NCBI GenBank assembly: GCA_020052415.1
Contig: JAGVPB010000076.1
Coordinates: 18,577-82,576 of the forward strand
DNA: 64,000 nt
Direction: 5' to 3'
Origin: Bacteroidales bacterium
Lineage (GTDB): Bacteria; Bacteroidota; Bacteroidia; Bacteroidales; JAADJA01
Shown: piece after piece, positions 28,665 through 37,312 of the stretch
Layout: each line of letters opens with the position of its first letter
Numbering within the stretch: the stretch's first letter is position 1
The notes under the pieces: generated by a model
Told to the model about the DNA's origin: nothing
The model's database searches: none
What the model saw: only the letters and a program-made list of their open reading frames with translations
Made by a program: the position numbers and the translations under genes

Positions 28665-31600
28665 ATGGGACAGTTTTTTTACAGCTTTTATAAATTACTG
28701 ACCCGAAGAAAATTATTTTTGGTCTTCTTTATCCTTTTATTTATTGGACTGGTTTCGATATCGGTTTCCCGCCTGAAAATAAACGAAGATTATACCTCCA
28801 TTTTTCCGAAGGATCAGGATTCGGAAAAATTCAATTTCCTTTTAAAAAACTCATCTGCCTCCAATAAGATCATCGTCTATTTTTCGACAACCGACAGTAC
28901 AAATCCCGCGAAGACAGACAGTCTGATAAAATATGCAGACGCTTTTTCTGATTCCATCCGGTTCGCATTTGAGGATCAGATACGTGATATGAAATATGTG
29001 TTGGAAACCGAAGATATGAAATCGGTTTATGATTTCTTATTTGAGAATCTTCCATTATTTCTTGATGAACAGGATTATAAAATAATTGCAGACAAATTAT
29101 CCGATTCGGCCGTTAGTATAACCCTCCGGAATAATTATCTGTCTCTTGTTTCGCCAATGGGAATTGTGCTGAAACAATTCCTTATGAATGACCCATTGCA
29201 TCTGACGGCATCTGCTTATGAAAAACTGAACCGGATACAAACCGGTGAGCAATTTGCTTTTGAAAAGAACCGGATTTTCTCGACAGATAAAAATGACCTC
29301 TTTCTTTTTATTACCGTAAAAAATTCCAGTGATACCCGCTCCATGAAAGAAATGGTGTCAGGTTTTGAGAAAGCCATCCAAACGATTGGTAATCCTGATA
29401 TTGAGGTAAACTATTTTGGCACACCTGTTATTTCTGAAGCCAATGCGGAGCGGATCAAGAAAGATTTATTGCTTACACTGAGCCTGAGCATAGTCATTCT
29501 GCTTCTGCTGTTAGGATATTATTTCAGGAATATTTTAGCCCCGGTGGTTTTGCTTATTCCGGTTATTGCGGGTGGAGTGCTGGCTCTGGCTTTACTGTAT
29601 CTGATAAAAGGTGAAATTTCGGCTATTTCTCTGGGTATGGGCTCGGTGTTGCTTGGTATCGGGATTGACTTTTCGTTGCATTTTTTTACGCATTTTAAAC
29701 AAACCGGATCGGTAAAAGAACTATTCAGTGACTTGTCAAAGCCTATTGTTGTTGGCGCCATTACAACAGCATCGGCTTTTATGTGCCTCTTTCTGATCCG
29801 GTCACCGGGTTTGCAGGATTTCGGATTATTTGCTGCACTTAGTGTCCTTTCAACCGCCCTGGCAACCCTGATTTTCCTTCCCCTAATTATGATTCCGGTT
29901 TTTAAAAATAGCCCTGGGAAAAAGCCCCTTTCTTTTGCCAGTTCCATCACCTCCTATGATTACCATAAAAACAAATACCTGGTTTTGACGATCCTCATTC
30001 TCACTATCGTTTTTTTCTTTACCGGCCGCAAGGTTACCTTCAACGGAAACCTGATGGATATGAACTATATGACTGAAAAACTAAAAAAGGCAGAAGCAAA
30101 AATCAGTCAGAAAACTACTTTCACCTCATCCTCAGTTTTCATGGTTACAACAGGTAAGAGCATGAATGAGGCATTGACCCATAATGAAAAGATTACTGAC
30201 ACCCTTTTTCAATTAAAGCAGGCAGGCATGATCAAGGAGTACTTTAATGTGAACGAACTGATGCCATCGCAGGATCAGCAAAGGGAGAAAATTAAATTGT
30301 GGAATGAATTCTGGGAAACCCGCAAAGAAAATCTGACCCAGACTTTGATACGCGAAGGTCAGGCCATTGGATTTAAACCTGAATCATTCGGCGGTTTTTT
30401 TAAAATGGTAAATAAGGAATATATGCCACTTCCGGCGGAAAATTTTAAAGAAATCAGCAGGTTGTTCCTTCAGGATTATCTGATTGAAAACGAAGATCAG
30501 TCGGCAGTTATCACTTTGGTCAAAACGGAAAAAGAGAACAAAACGCTGGTCAGGGAAAGTGTTCTGGGATTAGACCAGACATATTATTTCGACAGGCAGG
30601 AATTTTCGGAACGAATGTTCGGACTTATCAAATCCCAATTCAATCAACTGCTCTGGTACTCCTCCATCCTTGTTTTTATGCTTTTACTGATCTCTTTCGG
30701 AAGGATCGAACTTGCTCTTGTAACATTCATTCCTTTGATTCTTAGCTGGGTTTGGACGATAGGCATCATGGGAATTTTTGATATCCGGTTCAACTTTTTT
30801 AATCTGATGATTTCCACTTTCATTTTTGGCCTCGGCGATGATTACAGCATTTTTATGACAGAGGGCCATCTTCATAAACTGCAATACAAACGTGACAATA
30901 TCCAAATTTTCAGGCGGTCGGTCATCCTTTCGGCTCTGACCACGGTAATCGGGATAGGAGTATTATTATTTGCAGGCCATCCGGCGCTTAAATCTATTGC
31001 ACTGGTTACAGTGATTGGGATAACATCAGCCGTTATAGTTACATTCACACTCCAACCGGTACTCATAAATTTTTTGACTCACTATCAGGGAAGAAAAAGA
31101 ATACTACCTGTTACGCTATTGAACCACTTCTTTTCAATCATATCCCTGATCTACTTTTTTATAGCCGCACTCACCGGGGCGGTTTTGATCCTGGTTTTAA
31201 AAATATTGCCAATTCCTTTGCTATCCCGCAGATATGTGCTGCATTGCGTCATCTGGTTCTTTGCAAAAACCGTCACTTACCTGAATTTTCATGTCCCGAA
31301 AATTCTGATCAACAAGCCTGCGGATCTGTTTAAAAAGCCGATGATCATTATTTCGAACCATCAGTCATCTCTTGACCTGGTTCTGTTGCTGATGCTGCAT
31401 CCCAAGCTGGTGATCCTTGCAAATACCCGTTCATGGAACAATCCTTTCTACGGAAGGATCATTCGTTTTGCCGGTTTTATCAGGAGCGACACAGGGCTTG
31501 AAGAAGCCGTTGATTCGATCAGGCAAAGAATAAAGGAAGGCTATTCCATCATCATATTCCCGGAGGGCACAAGGTCTGTTGACTGCAGGATCAAACGGTT

Positions 31601-32495
31601 CCATAAAGGAGCTTTCTATCTTGCCGATCACCTAAGTCTTGAGATTCAGCCGATTGTAATTCATGGCGCCTGCCAGGCACTGAACAAAAATGAGTTTTTC
31701 CTCCGGAGAGGAAAGATTACACTTAAATTTCTCGACAGGATAAACCTGAAGGAGGGCCGATTCGGCAATGAATACCTGGAACAGGCAAAGGGAGTGGTAA
31801 ACTATATGCGCACTGAATTTGAAGAAGTGAAACAAGGTGTCGAAGTCCCCAAAAGGATGAAGATGGACCTCATCAACAGATATTTATTCCGCGGACCGGT
31901 ACTGGAATGGTACCTTCGGATTAAACTCAGGCTGGAAAGGAATTACATCCTGATCAATGAGATTGTTCCCCGCCAGGGAATAATTACGGACATTGGTTGT
32001 GGTTATGGATTTATGTCGGTAATGCTTGCGCTTGTTTCGGACAAAAGAATAATCACTGGTTTTGATTATGATGAGGATAAAATTATTACCGCTCAAAATT
32101 GTACAGAAGATTTAGGTAATTTGAGGTTCATTCATGAAGACATTTCAGTCCAACAATTAGCCAAGAGTGATGTTTTTCTCCTCATGGATGTACTACATTA
32201 TATGGCTGAAGAAAAACAAACAGAGTTACTAAAAAAATGTTTTGATTCGTTAAATGCAAACGGGATGATCCTTGTCAGAGATGCGGATACGGATTTGAAG
32301 AATCGTACCACAGGTACAAAGATTACGGAGTTTTTTTCTACCCGCGTTGGTTTTAATAAAACCAAAGAAAAACTTAGTTTTGTTTCAGGTCGGATGATCA
32401 GGGATCTGGCAAAGAAAAATGGATTTAATATAAAGGTGATTGACATCACAAAGTTTACATCTAATTTGATTTATATTTTAAGTAAAAATAGTTAA
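28665..32495 (+). CDS. Trifunctional fusion: MMPL/RND exporter, PlsC-type acyltransferase and methyltransferase
   Basis: 1276 residues in three parts. Residues 1-825 are an MMPL-family transporter with two six-helix blocks (about 260-430 and 655-825) and two periplasmic loops. Residues 865-1060 are a PlsC-like 1-acylglycerol-3-phosphate acyltransferase with NHQSSLD (HX4D, H899-D904) and FPEGTRS. Residues 1085-1276 are a class I SAM methyltransferase with ITDIGCGYGF near residue 1108. In Gram-negative aryl-polyene clusters an MMPL protein is thought to export the polyene lipid; acylation and methylation of the head group are two other tailoring steps in those pathways. Here all three are on one chain. 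It follows the glycosyltransferase gene by 6 bp. Confidence 0.9.
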   Translation: MGQFFYSFYKLLTRRKLFLVFFILLFIGLVSISVSRLKINEDYTSIFPKDQDSEKFNFLLKNSSASNKIIVYFSTTDSTNPAKTDSLIKYADAFSDSIRFAFEDQIRDMKYVLETEDMKSVYDFLFENLPLFLDEQDYKIIADKLSDSAVSITLRNNYLSLVSPMGIVLKQFLMNDPLHLTASAYEKLNRIQTGEQFAFEKNRIFSTDKNDLFLFITVKNSSDTRSMKEMVSGFEKAIQTIGNPDIEVNYFGTPVISEANAERIKKDLLLTLSLSIVILLLLLGYYFRNILAPVVLLIPVIAGGVLALALLYLIKGEISAISLGMGSVLLGIGIDFSLHFFTHFKQTGSVKELFSDLSKPIVVGAITTASAFMCLFLIRSPGLQDFGLFAALSVLSTALATLIFLPLIMIPVFKNSPGKKPLSFASSITSYDYHKNKYLVLTILILTIVFFFTGRKVTFNGNLMDMNYMTEKLKKAEAKISQKTTFTSSSVFMVTTGKSMNEALTHNEKITDTLFQLKQAGMIKEYFNVNELMPSQDQQREKIKLWNEFWETRKENLTQTLIREGQAIGFKPESFGGFFKMVNKEYMPLPAENFKEISRLFLQDYLIENEDQSAVITLVKTEKENKTLVRESVLGLDQTYYFDRQEFSERMFGLIKSQFNQLLWYSSILVFMLLLISFGRIELALVTFIPLILSWVWTIGIMGIFDIRFNFFNLMISTFIFGLGDDYSIFMTEGHLHKLQYKRDNIQIFRRSVILSALTTVIGIGVLLFAGHPALKSIALVTVIGITSAVIVTFTLQPVLINFLTHYQGRKRILPVTLLNHFFSIISLIYFFIAALTGAVLILVLKILPIPLLSRRYVLHCVIWFFAKTVTYLNFHVPKILINKPADLFKKPMIIISNHQSSLDLVLLLMLHPKLVILANTRSWNNPFYGRIIRFAGFIRSDTGLEEAVDSIRQRIKEGYSIIIFPEGTRSVDCRIKRFHKGAFYLADHLSLEIQPIVIHGACQALNKNEFFLRRGKITLKFLDRINLKEGRFGNEYLEQAKGVVNYMRTEFEEVKQGVEVPKRMKMDLINRYLFRGPVLEWYLRIKLRLERNYILINEIVPRQGIITDIGCGYGFMSVMLALVSDKRIITGFDYDEDKIITAQNCTEDLGNLRFIHEDISVQQLAKSDVFLLMDVLHYMAEEKQTELLKKCFDSLNANGMILVRDADTDLKNRTTGTKITEFFSTRVGFNKTKEKLSFVSGRMIRDLAKKNGFNIKVIDITKFTSNLIYILSKNS

Positions 32496-32609
32496 TTAAA
32501 AGAAGAATTTGTTCATTTTAAATAGCCAAAACTAATTCAAACTGAATTATTAATTTTGAATTTCAGTGTTATTCAAAAAAGGAAACTCCCTGAATAAAAT
32601 CCTTGAATT

Positions 32610-34625
32610 ATGACGAGACAGGAAGCAGAAGCAATACTTCAAAAAATATTTAAGCTCACTCGCTTTTATGATGAACAGTGGACAACCATTGAAAAAATTT
32701 TGAAGGGAGAAAGGGTGCTGCTTATTGAAAAAACAGGTTTTGGAAAATCGTTATGTTTTCAGTTTCCTGCAGTAATCCATAATGGAATAACAGTAATCTT
32801 TTCACCACTTATTGCATTAATGCGCGATCAGGTTAAAAAACTGAATAGCCTTGACATTTCTGCAAAATGCGTCAACAGTGAACAAACACAAGAAGAAAAC
32901 ACTCAAATTATTACCGACGCTAAAGCAGGAAAAATAAAAATTCTTTATATCGCCCCGGAAAGGCAAGAAAATTCAGAATGGATTGAAGCTACCCGTTATA
33001 TGAATCTGTCAATGGTGGTTGTGGATGAAGCACATTGCATTTCAGTTTGGGGACACGATTTCAGACCAGCGTTTAAAAGAATTATTAATCTGGTTAATTT
33101 ATTACCGAAAGGTTTACCAGTCCTGGCTACAACAGCAACGGCAACAAAAAAAGTTGAAGCCGACATAGCAAAGCAAATGGGTGGTAACCTGACTGTTATC
33201 CGGGGAAACCTGATGCGGGACAATTTTAAACTATTTGTTATTAAGGTTTCCGCTGAAGATGAAAAAATGATTTGGCTTGGGAAAAACCTGGATAAATTGC
33301 CCGGCTCCGGTGTCCTATATACAGGGACTCGTGTGAATACGGAAATATATTCTAAATGGTTTGAACAATTGAAAATACCTTCCGTAGGTTATAATGCAGG
33401 TCTTGACACTGAATCCAGGATCGCAATTGAAAATGGACTGATGAACAATCAATGGAAATGTGTGATTTCAACAAATGCGCTCGGGATGGGAATAGATAAA
33501 CCCGATATCCGATTTATTATTCATACTCAGATACCACAATCACCGATTCATTATTACCAGGAAATAGGAAGAGCCGGAAGAGATGGACAACCTTCCTATA
33601 TTATTCTTTTTTATAATCCTGAAGATCGAAAATTGCCTGAAGCATTTATTGAGGGAGGCAGGCCTGCAATAACAAAATATGAAAAAGTGATAAATGCAAT
33701 TAAAAATGAAATGCTTGGTGAAAGGGATTTAATGAGAAGGACTAACCTGAAACAAACTCAAATCAGAGTAATAAAAGCTGATCTAATTGAACAAAAGATT
33801 ATTCGGGAAGTTACAATTGGCAAAAGCAGAAAATTCGAGTACATCACTCATGCGCCGCAGCTTACTACAAGAACATTTGAAGAATTGCGTGCAGCCAAAA
33901 CAGATGATCTGGAAAGCATGATTGGGTATATTGAAACGACTCATTCGCGAATGAATTATTTATGTAATTATCTTGGAGACCAGGTCTACGGTTCCAATAA
34001 TAACTGTGACAACACAGGTTTAAAGAAGATTAAGGTAATTGTCACCCCTGAATGGACTCAAAAGTTACAGGATTTCCGGGATGAATATTTCCCTGAACTT
34101 GAAGTTGAAACAATAGGTACAAATTTAGTAAATGGAGTAGCTGCTTCATTTTATGGATTTTCTAACGTTGGCGCAGCCCTGCACAGGAGTAAATATGAAA
34201 ATGGTGGGGACTTCCCGGACTTTTTACTCAAACTTATATTGAAAGCATACCGAAACAAGTTCGGACAGGAAAAATTTGATTTGATTCTGTATGTACCTCC
34301 AACAAAGTCTGGCGATCTTGTCCGAAATTTTGCCGTAAAAGTTTCCCAGGTTTTAAAATTCCCAATCTCCCATAATCTATCCAAACACAGGATAACCAGC
34401 GAGCAGAAGGTATTTGAAAACGCTTATCTGAAAGCTGATAATGTAAGGGATGCTTTTATTTACAAAATCCCTGCTGAAATACAAGGGAAAAGCATTTTAC
34501 TTATTGATGATATTTTTGATAGCAGCGCAACGATTAAGGAAATTGGGAAATATTTGACTAATTTAGGAGCTTTAAAAATCGCACCTTTGGTTATTGCAAA
34601 AACTGTTGGAGGAGATTTGGCATGA
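32610..34625 (+). CDS. RecQ-like helicase fused to a ComF-type phosphoribosyltransferase domain
   Basis: 671 residues. The RecQ helicase core covers about 1-370: Walker A EKTGFGKS (K46), DEAHCISVWGHDFRPAF (D139-H142), TTATAT, and ALGMGIDKPDIR with the arginine-finger box GRAGRDGQ near residue 320. A degenerate zinc-binding stretch follows (CNYLGDQVYGSNNNCDN, about 450-467), with two of the usual four Cys. The C-terminal 130 residues resemble ComF/PRTases: ILYVPPTKSG near 557, an ITSEQ...NV.DAF segment, and the PRPP loop LLIDDIFDSSATIKE near 630. The stop overlaps the next ATG (ATGA). A 114-bp AT-rich leader with TAATTTTG at 32551-32558 could give it its own promoter. It is not a housekeeping RecQ; defence or DNA processing is likely. 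Confidence 0.88.
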   Translation: MTRQEAEAILQKIFKLTRFYDEQWTTIEKILKGERVLLIEKTGFGKSLCFQFPAVIHNGITVIFSPLIALMRDQVKKLNSLDISAKCVNSEQTQEENTQIITDAKAGKIKILYIAPERQENSEWIEATRYMNLSMVVVDEAHCISVWGHDFRPAFKRIINLVNLLPKGLPVLATTATATKKVEADIAKQMGGNLTVIRGNLMRDNFKLFVIKVSAEDEKMIWLGKNLDKLPGSGVLYTGTRVNTEIYSKWFEQLKIPSVGYNAGLDTESRIAIENGLMNNQWKCVISTNALGMGIDKPDIRFIIHTQIPQSPIHYYQEIGRAGRDGQPSYIILFYNPEDRKLPEAFIEGGRPAITKYEKVINAIKNEMLGERDLMRRTNLKQTQIRVIKADLIEQKIIREVTIGKSRKFEYITHAPQLTTRTFEELRAAKTDDLESMIGYIETTHSRMNYLCNYLGDQVYGSNNNCDNTGLKKIKVIVTPEWTQKLQDFRDEYFPELEVETIGTNLVNGVAASFYGFSNVGAALHRSKYENGGDFPDFLLKLILKAYRNKFGQEKFDLILYVPPTKSGDLVRNFAVKVSQVLKFPISHNLSKHRITSEQKVFENAYLKADNVRDAFIYKIPAEIQGKSILLIDDIFDSSATIKEIGKYLTNLGALKIAPLVIAKTVGGDLA

Positions 34626-35761
34626 ACAATGAAGCAGCGTATTGGATAGCTTTAGCACATTTGCCCAGATGGGGTTATTTGAAAATAAATAACCTCATCA
34701 TTAAATTTTACCACGAGAATAAACTTACACCGGAAGATTTTTTTCAATTGTCAGAAAGCGAATGGAGCAATCAGTATGGACTCGGATACAAGGAAATTGA
34801 AGATTTGAAAATTGCCAAATCAGAATTAGCAAACAACGCTTTCTTAGCCGAATCTTTATTTAATGAAGGTTATGAATTGATCCCTATAACTTCACCGGAA
34901 TATTCAAAAACCCTAAAAAATAACTTAAAAACAGCACATACCCCTGCTTTACTTTATATGAAAGGGAATAAGCAAATCATGACAGAAAAATCCATTGCCA
35001 TTGTCGGTTCCAGAAGTGCTTCTGATTTATCCCTTGGATTTACAGACAATATTGCAAAACTTGCCAGTAAAGAATATAAGGTTGTGGTAAGTGGTTTTGC
35101 CAAAGGCGTTGATAAACGGGCATTGGACTCAGCAATCAAATATAAAGGCCAGAGTATAATTGTTTTACCACAGGGAATCATGACTTTCGGTTCGGGATAT
35201 AAAACTTATTATAAGCAGATTGTTGATGGAGATGTATTGGTTTTAAGCGTGTTTTTTCCAAAAGCGCCATGGAAAGCAGAACTGGCAATGGCACGCAACC
35301 CGATTATTTATGGACTCGCTTCTGAAATATACGTTGCTGAATCTTCAGATAAAGGAGGTACCTGGTCAGGTGTCACTGATGGATTAAGAAAAAACAGATT
35401 AATTTATGTAAGGAACCCGGAACCAAATGAAAACAATGCAAACCTCCTTTTAATTCAAAAGGGTGCTGTAGCAGTTGATTTTAATGGAATGCCCATTAAG
35501 GAATTGGTACCGGATGAAAAACAAATGATAATTTCTTTAGTGCAGGAACCCGAAATCAATTATGAATATAATATAATTGAACTTCTTAAAACCGGCGAAT
35601 ATGGTGTAAAGGATATTTTGCGAAAGATTCAAATGAACTGGACAGAGGAACAACTCAGAGATTTTCTTAGAACTCATAAAGAAGTTAAATCTATTAATAA
35701 AAAACCATTACGCTTTACTATTAAAAACCTGGTTAGTAAACAAAAATCGCTCTTTGATTAA
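34622..35761 (+). CDS. DprA/Smf-like DNA-processing protein, partner of the RecQ-PRTase fusion
   Basis: 379 residues. An N-terminal helix-hairpin-helix-like region (about 5-70) precedes a Rossmann-like Smf core: IAIVGSRSAS (129-131), VVSGFAKGVDKRA (157-), IIVLPQGI, and a final SSDKGGTWSGVTDG nucleotide-binding-like segment. The last 60 residues (YNIIELLKTGEYGVKDIL...) look like a winged helix as in DprA C-termini. DprA normally loads RecA on incoming single-stranded DNA. Its 4-bp ATGA overlap with the RecQ-PRTase gene shows a dedicated two-gene unit, so I read it as part of a conflict or defence module rather than the housekeeping DprA. Codons are AT-rich compared with the pigment genes on either side. 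Confidence 0.87.
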   Translation: MNNEAAYWIALAHLPRWGYLKINNLIIKFYHENKLTPEDFFQLSESEWSNQYGLGYKEIEDLKIAKSELANNAFLAESLFNEGYELIPITSPEYSKTLKNNLKTAHTPALLYMKGNKQIMTEKSIAIVGSRSASDLSLGFTDNIAKLASKEYKVVVSGFAKGVDKRALDSAIKYKGQSIIVLPQGIMTFGSGYKTYYKQIVDGDVLVLSVFFPKAPWKAELAMARNPIIYGLASEIYVAESSDKGGTWSGVTDGLRKNRLIYVRNPEPNENNANLLLIQKGAVAVDFNGMPIKELVPDEKQMIISLVQEPEINYEYNIIELLKTGEYGVKDILRKIQMNWTEEQLRDFLRTHKEVKSINKKPLRFTIKNLVSKQKSLFD

Positions 35762-35773
35762 TATTATTAAACA

Positions 35774-37312
35774 TTGCAATTGACATCACATCGTTATACA
35801 AAGGGACCTCTGAAGGAATTTGACATAGTCGTCGTCGGAAGCGGGCTGGGCGGCCTTTTGTGCGGAGCCATTCTCAGCAAGGAAGGTTACAGCGTATGCA
35901 TAGTTGAAAAAAACAAGGCCATCGGCGGTAACCTGCAATCGTTTGAGCGGGATGGTGTCATTTTCAATACCGGCTTGCATTATTTCGGCAGCGGCGATAA
36001 GGGTCAGTTTATTTATAAGCTATATCAATATCTTGGAATTTATGACAAACTTCGGTTGAGACGGCTGGATATAGACCGGTTCGATATCATCAATTTTAAA
36101 AACAAAGAATATCCGCTCGCTCAGGGATTAGAAAACTTTTCGGAAAAGCTTGTTAAAAAATTCCCGCAGGAGGGCAGGGCTATTGATAATTTTATTTCAA
36201 AAATCAAACAGGTAGGGTTATCCGGTCATTATTTTAATCTGCAGACCTTTGATCCTGATGAAAACCCTGTAATTTTTAACCCGCTACGAGCAATTAATGC
36301 TTACCGGTTTATCAATTCCATCACATCAAATTACGATCTCAGGAATGTCATGGCGGGTTTGAATGATTTACTGGGCGGGCCAAAGGAAAAAATCAACATG
36401 TACATTCTTGGTATGATCTATTATACCTTTATCCAAAGCGCCTGGAGATTTGTTGACGGATCATCGCAACTTGCCGAAAACCTTGCAGGAATAATCACTT
36501 CGAACGGAGGCGAGGTTCTGACCAAAAATAAAGTAGTGGAATTTTTACTGAACGGGAACAAAGTAATCACTTCGTTGAAAACTAATCAGGACCTTGAGAT
36601 TTTTGGTAAACGGTTTATATCCGACATTCATCCGTTTTCGACCATTGAATTGCTTCCACGCGATACACTGCGAAAAGCTTATGTTGACCGGCTGAAAGGC
36701 CTTGAAAACAGCGATGGAATGTTTACCCTTTATATTATTTTGAAACCGGATTCTTTTCCCTATCTGAACTATAACTACACCTGCGGGCTTACCGACGATA
36801 TTTGGATCAGCAGGAAATCTGATGATATTTGGCCACACAGTTATTGGTTCGAAACACCAGCGACAAGCCATTCCGGTGATTTTGCCAGGGCTGTTACCAT
36901 TTTATCGCCAATTGGATTTGACAGGTTTCGAAAGTGGTCTGATACAGATACGGATAAACGTGGAAAGGAATATGAAGATTTGAAAACCTCTCTTGCCGAA
37001 AAATTATTATCCAGGGTTTATGAGCAATTTCCAGCACTAAAGTCATCTATAGAAAAATATTATTGCTCAACACCTCTCACACAGATTGACTACACCGGCT
37101 CTCCCGAAGGTTCAGCCTATGGATTAATAAAAGACAGCGAAGAACCGATAAAATCGCACGTTTTACCAAAGACCCGGATTTCGAATCTGTTCCTGACCGG
37201 TCAAAATACCAATGCCCACGGCATGTTAGGTGTTTCCACCGGAGCGCTGATTACCATTGCGCACATCACCGACATAAATAATATCATAAAAAAAATCAGA
37301 GATGCAGGTTGA
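35774..37312 (+). CDS. CrtI-like FAD-dependent oxidoreductase (phytoene desaturase/retinol saturase family)
   Basis: 512 residues. The N-terminal dinucleotide-binding fold is FDIVVVGSGLGGLLCGAILSK with VEKNKAIGGNLQSFERDG; the C-terminal FAD motif is GQNTNAHGMLGVSTGALIT. Such enzymes are found in aryl-polyene and flexirubin clusters, where they probably act on the polyene chain or head group. No ATG precedes the core: an in-frame TAA lies at 35768-35770 and the first usable codon is TTG 35774, only 12 bp after the DprA stop. The native 5' end may have been altered when the RecQ/DprA pair was inserted. It overlaps the next gene by 11 bp. Confidence 0.85.
   Translation: MQLTSHRYTKGPLKEFDIVVVGSGLGGLLCGAILSKEGYSVCIVEKNKAIGGNLQSFERDGVIFNTGLHYFGSGDKGQFIYKLYQYLGIYDKLRLRRLDIDRFDIINFKNKEYPLAQGLENFSEKLVKKFPQEGRAIDNFISKIKQVGLSGHYFNLQTFDPDENPVIFNPLRAINAYRFINSITSNYDLRNVMAGLNDLLGGPKEKINMYILGMIYYTFIQSAWRFVDGSSQLAENLAGIITSNGGEVLTKNKVVEFLLNGNKVITSLKTNQDLEIFGKRFISDIHPFSTIELLPRDTLRKAYVDRLKGLENSDGMFTLYIILKPDSFPYLNYNYTCGLTDDIWISRKSDDIWPHSYWFETPATSHSGDFARAVTILSPIGFDRFRKWSDTDTDKRGKEYEDLKTSLAEKLLSRVYEQFPALKSSIEKYYCSTPLTQIDYTGSPEGSAYGLIKDSEEPIKSHVLPKTRISNLFLTGQNTNAHGMLGVSTGALITIAHITDINNIIKKIRDAG

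Noticed and set aside
32610..34625. Housekeeping RecQ helicase
   Set aside because: The C-terminal ComF-like PRTase domain, degenerate zinc region and coupling to dprA set it apart from chromosomal RecQ.
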